Source: Dehalococcoidia bacterium
GTDB lineage: Bacteria > Chloroflexota > Dehalococcoidia > Tepidiformales > Tepidiformaceae
Direction of reading: 5' to 3'
Assembly (NCBI GenBank): GCA_020850615.1
Contig: JADZEI010000021.1
Location: 166,103-230,102 of the forward strand
DNA: 64,000 nt
Position numbers and translations under genes: made by a program. Position 1 is the first letter of the stretch; each line of letters starts with the position of its first letter. Below, piece after piece: positions 7,092 through 15,912 of this stretch. Under the pieces are notes generated by a model. The model had not been told where the DNA came from. It did no database searches and saw only the letters and a list, made by a program, of their open reading frames with translations.

Positions 7092-9615
7092 CGTCTGGGT
7101 CGGGATCGAACGGGAGATCGTCATAGTCAGGGCCGGGGCGCTCGGCAACGGCGACCGCGGCGGCGGCGGATTGGATGACCCGGCGGGACTCGCCGTCCTC
7201 GCGGGGGCCGACGATGCCGTCCTCCTCGAGGATCTCGACCACCTTGAGCGCCTTCACGTAGCCGATGCGGAGGCGCCGCTGGAAGAGCGAGGGGGAGACG
7301 CGGGTGTGCTCGCGGGCGAGCTCGCGGGCTTTCTGGACGATGGGGTCCTCGCGCTCGATGTCGATCTGGATGTCGCCCCCGTTCTGCTCGATGAGCGCCT
7401 GTTCGAGGAGCTCGTCGTGGCGTTCGGGCGCCAGCTCGCTGAACCGGTCGTCCGTCCAGAACTCGACGAGGCGCTCGACCTCGGCGTCGGAGAGGTAGAC
7501 GCCCTGGATGCGGATCGGCTTCGAGGCGTCGGTCGGCATGTAGAGCATGTCGCCGCGGCCGAGCAGCTTCTCGGCGCCGCCCATGTCGAGGATCGTGCGC
7601 GAGTCGGTCATCGAGGTCACGGCGAAGGCGATGCGCGTGGGGAAGTTCGCCTTGATCAGGCCCGTGATGACGTCGACCGACGGCCGCTGGGTGGCGACGA
7701 CGAGGTGGATGCCGGTGGCGCGGGCAAGCTGTGCGAGGCGGCAGATCAGCTTCTCGACTTCGAATGGCGCCGCCATCATCAGGTCGGCGAGCTCGTCGAT
7801 GATGATGACCCAGTAGGGCAGCTTCGTCACCACGCGCGGGTGGCGGTTGTAGGACTCGATGTTGCGGACCGCCATGGCCGCGAACTTCTTGTAGCGCGCC
7901 TCCATCTCCGAGACGACCGCCTGGAGCGTGCCCACGACCTTGTCCATGTCGACGATGACTTCGCTGAAGGCGAGGTGGGGGATGTGGCTGTAGGGCGTGA
8001 GCTCCACGCGCTTGGGGTCGACCATCACGAAGCGGACGTCGTTCGGGCTCGCGTTCATCATGATCCCGGCGATGATCGCGTTCATGCAGACGCTCTTGCC
8101 GGAGCCGGTGGCGCCCGCGATGAGCAGGTGCGGCATCCGCGCGAGGTCCGCGACCACCGGCACGCCGGAGACGCCCTTGCCCAGGGCGACGGCGAGCTTG
8201 CTCTTGCGGGCGAGGTCCTGGAACTCCTTCGTCTCCATCACGCCGCGCATGGTGACGACGGTCGCGCTGTCGTTCGGGACTTCGATGCCGACGATGGCGC
8301 GGCCCGGCACCGGCGCTTCGATGCGGAGGCTCGGCGCGGCGAGCGCGAGCGCGAGGTCGTTCTGGAGCGCAGTGATCTTGTTCACCCGGACGCGCGTGCG
8401 GCCCTGCTCGACGCGCTCCGTGCGCGGGCGCCCGTCCGGGCCGAGCAGCGTCTTGCCGGTCTCGTCCTTGAGCGGAAGGTCCTTGTAGCGCACTTCCCAG
8501 CCCGGCTCGACGCCGAACTGGGTCACCGTCGGCCCTTCGTTCACCTCGACGACGGTCGCGTCCACGCCGAAGCTCGCGAGCGTGTCGACGATGAGCTGGG
8601 CGCGGGCGGCGTTGTCGTGCTTGCGGCTCTGGCTCACCTGGGGCGGGTTCAGCAGCTCCATTGCCGGGAGTTGCCAGCCGAAGCCCGGGCTCGCCATGGG
8701 CATCTCGAGCTGTTGCGGCTCGTCCGGCTCGTCCTCCACGCCGTCGACGATGGGGAGGTCTGCGGCGGCATCCAGCGGCGGCGCGGCCATCGTCTCGTCG
8801 AATTCGCTCGGCTCTTCGTGCACGGATTCGGGGTCGAAGTGGGCCGCGGCGCCGGCACCCACCACCGACACGGGCGAGGCCGGGTCGATCGACGGACGGT
8901 AGACCGCGGGCGCGGTTTCGAACGAGGGCGCTGGCCGGCGGTCGAGCTCGACGCCGTTGCCGATGACGATGCGCTCCTCGGCGGGCTCGCGGCCCGGGTG
9001 CTTGAAGATGTAGCGGACGAAGGCGGCGACACCACGCGCGAACCGGTGGGGGTATTCGCGCTCCCAGGCGGTGCGGAGCCAGGCCGGGAAGTTGCGCGCG
9101 AACCAGGCGGTGGCGTGCGGCGCCAGCAGCGCGAGCGCGATGAGCAGCAGGCTGAGCCAGGCGAGGATGCCGATTGGCCCGTGGACCAGCCCGCGGCCAA
9201 CATCGCCGCCGAGCGAGACCTCGCGGAAGCTGACGTTGCCGAGCGTCCAGTCGGCTTTGTTCAGGCCGAGCGCGCCCCAGAAGAAGAGCCCGAACGCGAC
9301 GATGCCAGCTGCCCGGCGGGCGAACAGGGGCGCATCCTCGTAGGCCCGGCGCGAGATCGCCCAGCCGCCGACGACCGAGAGCGCGGCGATGATGAACAGC
9401 CCGAGGCCGGTCGTCTCGACGATCCAGTCGCGCGTGCGGGTGAACACCTCGCCCATGTCGACGAGGAAGGGCAGGGAGACGAGCACCGCGCCCACGATGA
9501 CCAGCCCGATGATTTCGGGCTGGTAGATGTTCTTCCGCGTGAAAAACGGCTTGCCCTTGCGCTTCGAACGGGGCGCGCGGGTAGCGCGGGGTTTTGCACG
9601 TGTGCGTGCCGTCAT
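7081..9615 (-). CDS. ftsK: DNA translocase FtsK/SpoIIIE
   Basis: An 844-aa protein with a basic N-terminus, about four TM helices in the first 200 residues, an acidic/proline-rich linker, and a RecA-like motor. Walker A GATGSGKS lies near residue 500 and Walker B contains IIIDELADLMM. The C-terminal 65 residues (SPSLFQRRLRIGYVKAL...) form the winged-helix gamma domain that reads polar motifs on DNA. It pumps chromosome ends through the division septum. GAGGAG lies about 11 bases upstream of the ATG. It sits between RNase J and accDA, all on the same strand. Confidence 0.95.
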   Translation of the reverse strand: MTARTRAKPRATRAPRSKRKGKPFFTRKNIYQPEIIGLVIVGAVLVSLPFLVDMGEVFTRTRDWIVETTGLGLFIIAALSVVGGWAISRRAYEDAPLFARRAAGIVAFGLFFWGALGLNKADWTLGNVSFREVSLGGDVGRGLVHGPIGILAWLSLLLIALALLAPHATAWFARNFPAWLRTAWEREYPHRFARGVAAFVRYIFKHPGREPAEERIVIGNGVELDRRPAPSFETAPAVYRPSIDPASPVSVVGAGAAAHFDPESVHEEPSEFDETMAAPPLDAAADLPIVDGVEDEPDEPQQLEMPMASPGFGWQLPAMELLNPPQVSQSRKHDNAARAQLIVDTLASFGVDATVVEVNEGPTVTQFGVEPGWEVRYKDLPLKDETGKTLLGPDGRPRTERVEQGRTRVRVNKITALQNDLALALAAPSLRIEAPVPGRAIVGIEVPNDSATVVTMRGVMETKEFQDLARKSKLAVALGKGVSGVPVVADLARMPHLLIAGATGSGKSVCMNAIIAGIMMNASPNDVRFVMVDPKRVELTPYSHIPHLAFSEVIVDMDKVVGTLQAVVSEMEARYKKFAAMAVRNIESYNRHPRVVTKLPYWVIIIDELADLMMAAPFEVEKLICRLAQLARATGIHLVVATQRPSVDVITGLIKANFPTRIAFAVTSMTDSRTILDMGGAEKLLGRGDMLYMPTDASKPIRIQGVYLSDAEVERLVEFWTDDRFSELAPERHDELLEQALIEQNGGDIQIDIEREDPIVQKARELAREHTRVSPSLFQRRLRIGYVKALKVVEILEEDGIVGPREDGESRRVIQSAAAAVAVAERPGPDYDDLPFDPDPDDDA

Positions 9616-9686
9616 GGCGCACCACTCCTCATGTGCGCCTCACCCCGCTGGACGCGCACTTCCGCTGGGACCGGGTGTGTGCTCAG

Positions 9687-11345
9687 CTAGACCTCGACTG
9701 TCACGGTGAGCACCATTGGCCTTCGCCGGGTCTCATCATAGAGGAACTTCGCGAGAGCGTCCCTGATCCTGGCATTGATGTCGCCGAACTCCGCGTAGTG
9801 GTCCGCGCCGGCGAGCGAATTCGCGACCACATCCTTGCCCCGGTCGAGGATGCCGCTGAAGTCGTCCTCCACGTCCGCGAAGCCGCGGGTGAGGATTTCG
9901 CACGGCCGGTCCAGGCGCCCGGTCTGGCGGTCGACCGAGACGATCACGACGACGACGCCGTCGGTCGAGAGGTGGGCGCGGTCACGGAGGATCTGCTGGT
10001 CCACGTCGCCGATGCCGAGGCCATCGACGTAGACGTAGCTGGCGGAGACGCGGCCGGCGCGGCGGGCCTCCTCCTCGTCGATCTCGAGCACGTCGCCGTC
10101 CGTGAGCACGAAGGCGTTGCCCTTCGGCACCCCGACCGACTCGGCGAGCCGGGCGTGGACGACGAGGTGGCGGTACTCGCCGTGCACCGGGACGAAGTAC
10201 TCCGGCTGGAGCACGCCCTGGAGGATCTTGAGCTCCTCGCGGCTGGCGTGGCCGCGCACGTGGATGTTCGCGACGCGGTTGTAGAGCACCTCCGCGCCGA
10301 GCCGGAAGAGGTTGTCCACGTTGCGGTAGACGGCCTGCTCGTTCCCCGGGATGGGCGAGGCCGAGAGGACGACCGTGTCGCCTTCCTGGATGGTGATGTG
10401 GCGGTGGTCGCCGTTGGCCATGCGGGTGAGGGCGCTCGTCGGCTCGCCCTGGCTGCCCGTCGTTATGACGACCAGCTTGCTCGAGGGCGTGTTGCGCATC
10501 TCTTCGACGCCCACGATCACGCCATCGGGCGCGTTCAGGTAGCCGAGCTGCCGCGCCATCGCGACGTTGTCGATCATCGAGCGGCCGGTCACGAACACCT
10601 TGCGCCCACAGAACGCGGCCGCGTCGACCACCTGCTGGACGCGCGAGATGAGCGACGCGAAGGTGGCCACGATCATGCGGCCGTTCGCGTTCACCATGAT
10701 GTTGCGCAGGGCCTCGCCGACGAGCTGCTCGCTCGGCGTGTAGCCCTCCTGCTCGGCGTACGTCGAATCGGCGAGGAGGAGCAGGCAGCCCTCCGCGCCC
10801 ACCTGGGCCAGGCGGATGAGGTCCGTGTGCTGGTCCATCACGGGCGTGTGGTCCAGCTTGAAGTCGCCGGTGTGGACGATCGGCCCGAGCGGCGTCCGGA
10901 TGATCAGCCCGCAGGCGTCGGGAATGCTGTGGGCGACCGGGAAGAACTCGACTTCGAAGACGCCCGCCTGGACCAGCTCGCCCGGCGGCACCACGTGGAG
11001 CTCGGATTCGTTCAGGAGGCGGTGCTCGTTCAGCTTCACGCGGATGAGGCCATCCGTGAGGCGGCTGGAGTAGACCGGGCACTTGAATTCGCGCAGGAAG
11101 TACGGGAGCGCGCCCACGTGGTCTTCGTGGCCGTGGGTCAGGAAGACGGCGCGCAGCTTGGCCGCGTTCTCGCGGAGGTAGGTGAAGTCGGGGATGACGA
11201 GGTCGACGCCGAGCATCTCCTCTTCGGGGAACATCAGGCCGACGTCGACGACGATGAGGTCATCGCCGTACTCGATGATCATCATGTTGCGGCCGATTTC
11301 GCCGAGGCCGCCGATAGGGATCACGCGCAGGGGTGTGTTGGGCAT
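9687..11345 (-). CDS. rnj: ribonuclease J (metallo-beta-lactamase/beta-CASP)
   Basis: A 552-aa RNase J, an endo/5'-exoribonuclease of the metallo-beta-lactamase superfamily that matures and degrades mRNA in bacteria lacking RNase E-centred decay. The zinc motif HGHEDH is at residues 71-76, preceded by IPIGGLGEIGRN. Later come the beta-CASP motifs, including VTGRSM and TGSQGEP, and a C-terminal domain ending in a beta-rich tail. The ATG at 11345 has a strong AAAGGAGCTC ribosome-binding site and is preferred over an upstream in-frame ATG. It is downstream of the UDG gene, 14 bases after its stop. Confidence 0.95.
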   Translation of the reverse strand: MPNTPLRVIPIGGLGEIGRNMMIIEYGDDLIVVDVGLMFPEEEMLGVDLVIPDFTYLRENAAKLRAVFLTHGHEDHVGALPYFLREFKCPVYSSRLTDGLIRVKLNEHRLLNESELHVVPPGELVQAGVFEVEFFPVAHSIPDACGLIIRTPLGPIVHTGDFKLDHTPVMDQHTDLIRLAQVGAEGCLLLLADSTYAEQEGYTPSEQLVGEALRNIMVNANGRMIVATFASLISRVQQVVDAAAFCGRKVFVTGRSMIDNVAMARQLGYLNAPDGVIVGVEEMRNTPSSKLVVITTGSQGEPTSALTRMANGDHRHITIQEGDTVVLSASPIPGNEQAVYRNVDNLFRLGAEVLYNRVANIHVRGHASREELKILQGVLQPEYFVPVHGEYRHLVVHARLAESVGVPKGNAFVLTDGDVLEIDEEEARRAGRVSASYVYVDGLGIGDVDQQILRDRAHLSTDGVVVVIVSVDRQTGRLDRPCEILTRGFADVEDDFSGILDRGKDVVANSLAGADHYAEFGDINARIRDALAKFLYDETRRRPMVLTVTVEV

Positions 11346-11359
11346 AGAGCTCCTTTGTC

Positions 11360-12301
11360 TCAATCGAACAGACGGATTTGCGGTTGGGTTATCGGTTCAG
11401 GTATCCGGGAAGGTGTCGGTCCCGGCGCCGTCGATTCCTCGGTAGGGGCGGGCGGAGGTGCCGCCGGCTCAGCAGCGGCTCCCGCGTCCCGCGGCGGAGA
11501 CGCGACCGCCTCCGCAGGCATCGCTCCCCTCTCCTGCCGGAGAGGGGCCGTGGGTGAGGGCTCCACCGCGACGGCCAGCTCCTCCATTGGCGGCTCGCCG
11601 TCGAAATCCGCGCCGCCGTCCTCGTACTCCCAGGGCTCGTCGTCGGGTATCGGCGGCGGTGGCGGCGCAGCCGGCCGTGCGGCCACGATGGGGGCGGCGG
11701 GCGGCGGCGCGAGGCCCGGCATCACGGGCGCACCGGCGGCCCGCCGCGCGCGCTGGAGGATGCCCGGCAGCTTGCGGAAGTCCTCGATGATGACCTGGCG
11801 AAGCCCGCCCTGGTGGAGCGCCGCCGCAGGATGGTACATCGGTACGTAGAAGCGGCCGGCCACTTCCTTTACCGTGCCATGAATTCGGGAAATGGTCTGC
11901 TTGGGGAAGTAGCGCGCCATCGAATAGCGGCCCAGCGTGACGATGACCAGCGGGTCGATCAGGTCGATCTGCTCGTCCAGGTAGTCCCTGCAGGCTTCGA
12001 TTTCGTCCGGGAGCGGGTCGCGGTTGTTCGGCGGGCGGCACTTGAGCACGTTGCAGATGTAGGCGGAGCTGCGGTCCAGCCCCGCGTGCCCGAGGAGCTC
12101 GTCGAGGAACTGCCCGGCCGCACCGACGAACGGGCGGCCCTGCTTGTCCTCGTTCGCGCCGGGCGCTTCGCCGATGAACATGACCTCAGCGTTGATGTTG
12201 CCTTCGCCCGGGACCGAACAGGTGCGCGTCGCTGCGAGCGGGCACCGTTCGCAGCCGCGGACCTCTGCGTAGAGGCGCTCGAAGCGCTCCGGGCGGTTCA
12301 C
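11360..12301 (-). CDS. type 4 (Fe-S) uracil-DNA glycosylase with long proline-rich tail
   Basis: A 313-aa protein whose first ~200 residues are a family 4 uracil-DNA glycosylase, removing uracil from DNA in base-excision repair. It has motif [18 protein letters not shown], four cysteines suited to a 4Fe-4S cluster (C17, C20, C88, C104), and the HP motif in MYHPAAAL. About 110 residues of Pro/Ala-rich tail follow, ending in PQIRLFD; part is encoded by a palindromic repeat at 11526-11547. The IRLFD end looks like a beta-clamp-binding motif (QxRLF-type), which would recruit the enzyme to replication forks; this is inference. The GTG start overlaps the stop of the upstream transporter gene as GTGA. 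Confidence 0.9.
   Translation of the reverse strand: MNRPERFERLYAEVRGCERCPLAATRTCSVPGEGNINAEVMFIGEAPGANEDKQGRPFVGAAGQFLDELLGHAGLDRSSAYICNVLKCRPPNNRDPLPDEIEACRDYLDEQIDLIDPLVIVTLGRYSMARYFPKQTISRIHGTVKEVAGRFYVPMYHPAAALHQGGLRQVIIEDFRKLPGILQRARRAAGAPVMPGLAPPPAAPIVAARPAAPPPPPIPDDEPWEYEDGGADFDGEPPMEELAVAVEPSPTAPLRQERGAMPAEAVASPPRDAGAAAEPAAPPPAPTEESTAPGPTPSRIPEPITQPQIRLFD
11526..11547. repeat. REP-like palindrome within the UDG coding sequence
   Basis: CCCCTCTCC and GGAGAGGGG arms (9 bp, perfect) flank a TGCC loop, followed on the plus strand by GTGGGTGAGGG. The unit is read in frame in the proline-rich tail of the glycosylase. A related palindrome lies in menE at 42475-42497. Confidence 0.85.
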
Positions 12302-13110
12302 GCCGCCTCCGAGGGGCGCGGCGCGAGCGCCGGCCGGGCCCGGAGCATGCGCGTCGCGGTCACGAACATCTGCACGCCGACGACGACCGCCACGAGCGCG
12401 AAGATGCGCTGGAGCACGCCCGCATCGAGCTGGGCGGCGAGCGCCGCGCCGGCGATGCCCGCGGGCACGGCCGCGGGGACAATCAGCTTCGCCGCGGAGG
12501 CATCGAGCGACCCGTGCCGCGCGTGCGTGAGCGCGCCGACGAGCGCGGCGGCGACGATCGTGCAGAGCGATGCCCCCTGGGCCGCGTGCTGGTCGACGCC
12601 GAGGAGGAGGACCATCGCGGGGACGAAGATTGCGCCCCCACCGACGCCGAGCGACCCCGATAGCAGCCCACCCGCGAGGCCGATCGCCGCGCCGAGCGCC
12701 GCTTCGCGCAGGCCGGAGACGTCGAACACGGGGTCGACATCGCGGAAGAGCAGCAGGCGCACGCCGACGAGGAAGACGAAGAGGCCGAAGAGCTGCCTGA
12801 GGCGCGTGCCCGGGACGAGCTGGACCAGCCGCGCGCCCGCATACGCCCCCGCGAGCGACGCCGGCAGGAGCACCGCGACCAGCGCCCAGTCGATTCCCTC
12901 GCCGACGGCGTAGACGAAGGCGCTCGCGGCGGCGGCGAAGATGATGACGACGAGCGAGGTGCCGTGCGCGGTGTGCTGGCGCATGCGCAGGACGCCGGTC
13001 ATGAGCGGGACCATGACGGCGCCGCCGCCCACGCCCGTGAGCCCGCTGAACAGGCCGCCACCGAGGCCCGTAGCGAGGACGGCCCAGGGACGGCGGGCGG
13101 GGTCGCTCAC
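12298..13110 (-). CDS. TauE/SafE (TSUP) family membrane transporter
   Basis: A 270-aa integral membrane protein with two related halves, each carrying a glycine-rich re-entrant-like stretch (LFSGLTGVGGGAVMVPL and LLSGSLGVGGGAIFVPA). It belongs to the same TSUP family as 4411-5241 but is clearly diverged from it. Substrate is unknown, probably a small sulfur-containing or organic anion. The GTG start overlaps the tatC stop and its own stop overlaps the UDG start, both as GTGA, so it is inside a tightly coupled transcription unit with no functional logic I can see. Confidence 0.8.
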   Translation of the reverse strand: MSDPARRPWAVLATGLGGGLFSGLTGVGGGAVMVPLMTGVLRMRQHTAHGTSLVVIIFAAAASAFVYAVGEGIDWALVAVLLPASLAGAYAGARLVQLVPGTRLRQLFGLFVFLVGVRLLLFRDVDPVFDVSGLREAALGAAIGLAGGLLSGSLGVGGGAIFVPAMVLLLGVDQHAAQGASLCTIVAAALVGALTHARHGSLDASAAKLIVPAAVPAGIAGAALAAQLDAGVLQRIFALVAVVVGVQMFVTATRMLRARPALAPRPSEAA

Positions 13111-13895
13111 ACCGCGGCCTCACGCGGCCGGCGGGGCTGGACCGCCCACGCGAAGAGGATGCCCACAAAGTAGAGGAAGAAGAGCGGCCCCATGACGAGC
13201 GCCATGTTCACCGGGTCCGGCGTGGGGGTCACGACGGCGGCGATGACCGCGATGATGATGATCGAGTAGCGCCAGAAGCCGAGCATGCGTTTCGCCCGGA
13301 CGAGCCCGAGCTTCGCCATGATCGCCATCACGACCGGGAGCTCGAACGCAAGGCCGATGCCAACGATGAGCCGTGTGACGAAGCCGACGTACTGCATGAT
13401 GCCGATTTCGTCTTCGATCTTGTCGTCGCCAAGGCTGAGCAGGAACGTCAGGGAGTTGGGGAGGACGATCCAGTAGGCGAAGGCCATGCCGCCGAGGAGG
13501 AAGGCGATGGTGGCGAAGAGGCCCGGGAAGAGGATCCTCTTCTCCTTCGACGTGAGCCCGGGCGTGACGAAGGCCAGCAGCTGGTAGACGACCATCGGCG
13601 AAGCGAGGACGAGGCCGCCATAGAACGCGATCCGCATGAGCGCTGAGATGCGGTCGAACGGCGAGAAGCTGTTGAGCTGGAACGAGTCATCGTGTTCGCG
13701 GGCTGGCGCGAGCAGCCAGCCGAGGATCGTCTCCCAGAAGATGCCGCAGATGAGCATGCCGAGGACGACCGCGATGCCCGCCCACATGACGCGGTCCCGG
13801 AGCTCCTTCAGGTGCTCCAGGAGGGTCATCTCGCCCGGGTGCTGCGGCTCCACGGGCTGGAGGTGGGGTGGCTGCGGCTGCTGTGCGGCGCTCAT
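13107..13895 (-). CDS. tatC: Sec-independent translocase subunit TatC
   Basis: A 262-aa protein with six hydrophobic segments and the conserved cytoplasmic entry MTLLEHLKELRDRV near residue 22, the region that recognises twin-arginine signal peptides. It also has the ALMRIAFYGGLVLASPMVVYQ and GFVTRLIVGIGLAFELPV segments typical of TatC. A Pro/Gln-rich N-terminus of about 20 residues precedes the conserved part. It lies directly downstream of the tatB-like gene with a 3-base gap, forming a two-gene Tat export unit. Confidence 0.95.
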   Translation of the reverse strand: MSAAQQPQPPHLQPVEPQHPGEMTLLEHLKELRDRVMWAGIAVVLGMLICGIFWETILGWLLAPAREHDDSFQLNSFSPFDRISALMRIAFYGGLVLASPMVVYQLLAFVTPGLTSKEKRILFPGLFATIAFLLGGMAFAYWIVLPNSLTFLLSLGDDKIEDEIGIMQYVGFVTRLIVGIGLAFELPVVMAIMAKLGLVRAKRMLGFWRYSIIIIAVIAAVVTPTPDPVNMALVMGPLFFLYFVGILFAWAVQPRRPREAAV

Positions 13896-13898
13896 GGG

Positions 13899-14348
13899 TT
13901 AGAACACCATCGGCGGGGCAGGCGGCTTCTGCTCGCCGGCCGGCGGCTCCGCCGGGGCAGCTGGCGCCGTGCCCTCGCCCGCGGCGGTCGCGGGGGGCGC
14001 CGCATCGGGCGTCGCCGCAGCGCCGTTGGCGGATGGGGTGTCGGGTGGGAGCAGGGGCGGCAGATCCACGGCTGTCGCGTCGCGCAGCTCCGCCTGGAGC
14101 TTGCGGTCCTCGTCGCGGAGGGCCTGGCGGGTGTCATCCACCTGGCCCTTCACGGTCTTGTACTGCTCCTCGATGTATGCGAACTCGTCGCTGAACTCGT
14201 TGCGGACGGCACGGGCGTACTGCTGCATCGTGCGGACGGCGCGGCCAATCTGGTACGCCATCCCCGGGAGCCGTTCGGGGCCGACAAAAACGAGCAACAG
14301 AACCAGGACGAGAAAGATCTCCTGGTAACCTACGCCCAGGAACTCCAC
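13899..14348 (-). CDS. tatB: Tat translocase subunit TatA/TatB
   Basis: A 149-aa protein with a single N-terminal TM helix, the hinge-like VGPERLPGMAYQIGRAVR motif and an amphipathic helix, followed by an acidic/Pro-Ala-rich tail. The glutamate within the helix (GYQEIF) and the longer length favour TatB over TatA, but the two cannot be separated firmly. With TatC it exports folded proteins. Start is GTG; tatC follows after three bases. Confidence 0.88.
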   Translation of the reverse strand: MEFLGVGYQEIFLVLVLLLVFVGPERLPGMAYQIGRAVRTMQQYARAVRNEFSDEFAYIEEQYKTVKGQVDDTRQALRDEDRKLQAELRDATAVDLPPLLPPDTPSANGAAATPDAAPPATAAGEGTAPAAPAEPPAGEQKPPAPPMVF

Positions 14349-14396
14349 GCCGGCCTCCTCGTGCCCGAGGGCTGGCCGCTTTTCGGCGCCGCCAGC

Positions 14397-14657
14397 CTAT
14401 TTATCCTCGATGCCGTGATCCTTCAGGTAGTCTACGGCGTCCTGGACGGTGGCGATCTTTTCCGCGTCTTCGTCGCTGATTTCGAGCTCGACGCCATCGG
14501 CGGAGAACTCCTCTTCGAGCGACATGATCAACTCGACGAGGTCGAGCGAGTCGGCGTTCAGATCGTCGACGAAGGAGGCAGCGGGAAGGACTTCTTCCTC
14601 TTCGACACCAAGCTGTTCCACGACGATCGCGCGGACCCGTTCGAAGACAGTGGCCAC
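14397..14657 (-). CDS. acpP: acyl carrier protein
   Basis: An 86-aa acidic four-helix protein with the DSLD motif; Ser37 is the phosphopantetheine attachment site. It carries growing acyl chains in type II fatty acid synthesis. A GTG start is preceded by AGGAGAA at about 8 bases. It is 4 bases downstream of nusB and clustered with fabG and fabD, as expected for a fatty acid synthesis operon. Confidence 0.96.
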   Translation of the reverse strand: MATVFERVRAIVVEQLGVEEEEVLPAASFVDDLNADSLDLVELIMSLEEEFSADGVELEISDEDAEKIATVQDAVDYLKDHGIEDK

Positions 14658-14661
14658 GTTG

Positions 14662-15156
14662 TTAGTTCTCCTGATCCGTTGTTGATGTGGGGTGTCCCGC
14701 CGGTGGCGGGGGCCCGCCCGCGCGGGCGGCGAGGATGCGAGCGCTTACGGTGCGCAGCACTCCATTAACGAACGCGGGGGAGGATTCTCCTCCATATCGG
14801 TGCGCCAGCTCCACGGCCTCGTTGATGACGGCCGCTACCGGGGCCGAAGTATCGGAAAGCAGTTCCCATATTGCAAGCCGCAGAATGTTCCGGTCAACGA
14901 CGGCGAGGGAGTCGACCGGGTATTGGGGTGCGGCTTCGGCGATGAAGCGGTCCAGCTCCTCCCGGCGGCGAAGGACGCCGCGCAGCACGCCGCGCCCGAA
15001 GCCGCTCGGCCCCTGGGCGGCGAGCTCCGGGTCCTCCCCGGCCACGTCCTGGACGCGGCGGTTGTAGGCGTGCTCGGGATCGTGGTCGGAGGTTTCGCTT
15101 TCGTAGAGCGCTTCGATGACGAGATGCCGGGCCCGGCGGAGGACATTGTCGCTCAT
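14662..15156 (-). CDS. nusB: transcription antitermination factor NusB
   Basis: A 164-aa all-helical NusB, which binds boxA RNA with NusE (S10) in rRNA antitermination. Recognisable motifs are [13 protein letters not shown] at the N-terminus, the [14 protein letters not shown] helix and [25 protein letters not shown] near the C-terminus. The ATG overlaps the fabG stop as ATGA. Its position between fabG and acpP is unusual functionally but common in operons of growth-linked genes. Confidence 0.93.
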   Translation of the reverse strand: MSDNVLRRARHLVIEALYESETSDHDPEHAYNRRVQDVAGEDPELAAQGPSGFGRGVLRGVLRRREELDRFIAEAAPQYPVDSLAVVDRNILRLAIWELLSDTSAPVAAVINEAVELAHRYGGESSPAFVNGVLRTVSARILAARAGGPPPPAGHPTSTTDQEN

Positions 15157-15911
15157 GCCATCACGAGGCCGCCATCGACCTGGATGCACTGCCCGGTGAT
15201 GTAGGCCGCGCCTTCGCCCGCCAGGAACGCCACCAGCGGCGCCACTTCCTCCGGTTCGGCGACCCGGCCGAGCGGCACCGCCTGCATGACGGCGGCGACC
15301 TGCTGCTCGGTCATGGCGGAGGTGATGTCGGTCTTGATGAAGCCCGGGGCGACGGCGTTGCAGGTGATCCCGCGGGATGCCACTTCCTTCGCCACGGCGC
15401 GCGTGAAGCCGATGATGCCCGCCTTGGCAGCTGCGTAGTTCGCCTGCCCGGCGTTGCCCATCACGCCGACGACGCTGGTGATGTTGATGATCCGGCCGCC
15501 GCGGGCGCGCAGCATCGGCCGCATCGCCGCCTTCGTGACGAGGAACGTGCCGCGAAGGTTCGTCTGGTGCACCGCGTCCCAGTCGTCTTCGGACATGCGC
15601 ATCAGCAGGCCGTCGCGGGTGATGCCGGCGTTGTTCACGAGGATGTCGAGCCCGCCGAAGGTGTCGACGGTCGTTTTCACGATGGCGGCCGCGGCATCGG
15701 GCTGAGAGACGTCGCCCTGGACAGCGAAAGCCTCGCCGCCCGCCGACTTGATCGCCTCCACCACCTCTTCGGCGGCGGCGGCGTTCGCCTGGTAATTCAC
15801 GGCGACGCGCGCGCCCTGGCCGGCGAGCTCGATGCAGATAGCGCGGCCGATCCCGCGCGAGCCGCCGGTGACCAGCGCGGCCTTGCCTTCCAGGTTTGCC
15901 ACGGGCGCCAT
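15153..15911 (-). CDS. fabG: 3-oxoacyl-[acyl-carrier-protein] reductase
   Basis: A 252-aa short-chain dehydrogenase. The NADPH-binding TGGSRGIG is at residues 15-22, NNAG near 90, then the catalytic Ser in NITSVVG and YAAAKAG giving the Tyr and Lys of the triad. The C-terminus ITGQCIQVDGGLVM is typical of FabG. It reduces 3-oxoacyl-ACP during chain elongation. It starts one base beyond the fabD stop. Confidence 0.95.
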   Translation of the reverse strand: MAPVANLEGKAALVTGGSRGIGRAICIELAGQGARVAVNYQANAAAAEEVVEAIKSAGGEAFAVQGDVSQPDAAAAIVKTTVDTFGGLDILVNNAGITRDGLLMRMSEDDWDAVHQTNLRGTFLVTKAAMRPMLRARGGRIINITSVVGVMGNAGQANYAAAKAGIIGFTRAVAKEVASRGITCNAVAPGFIKTDITSAMTEQQVAAVMQAVPLGRVAEPEEVAPLVAFLAGEGAAYITGQCIQVDGGLVMA

Positions 15912-15912
15912 C

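Noticed and set aside
7036..9690. 884-codon plus-strand open frame opposite ftsK
   Set aside because: Shadow of the ftsK reading frame; the protein is biased to Asp/Val/Arg/His and has no motif.
9594..11849. 751-codon plus-strand open frame opposite RNase J
   Set aside because: Shadow frame; RNase J on the other strand has a full catalytic motif set and a strong ribosome-binding site.
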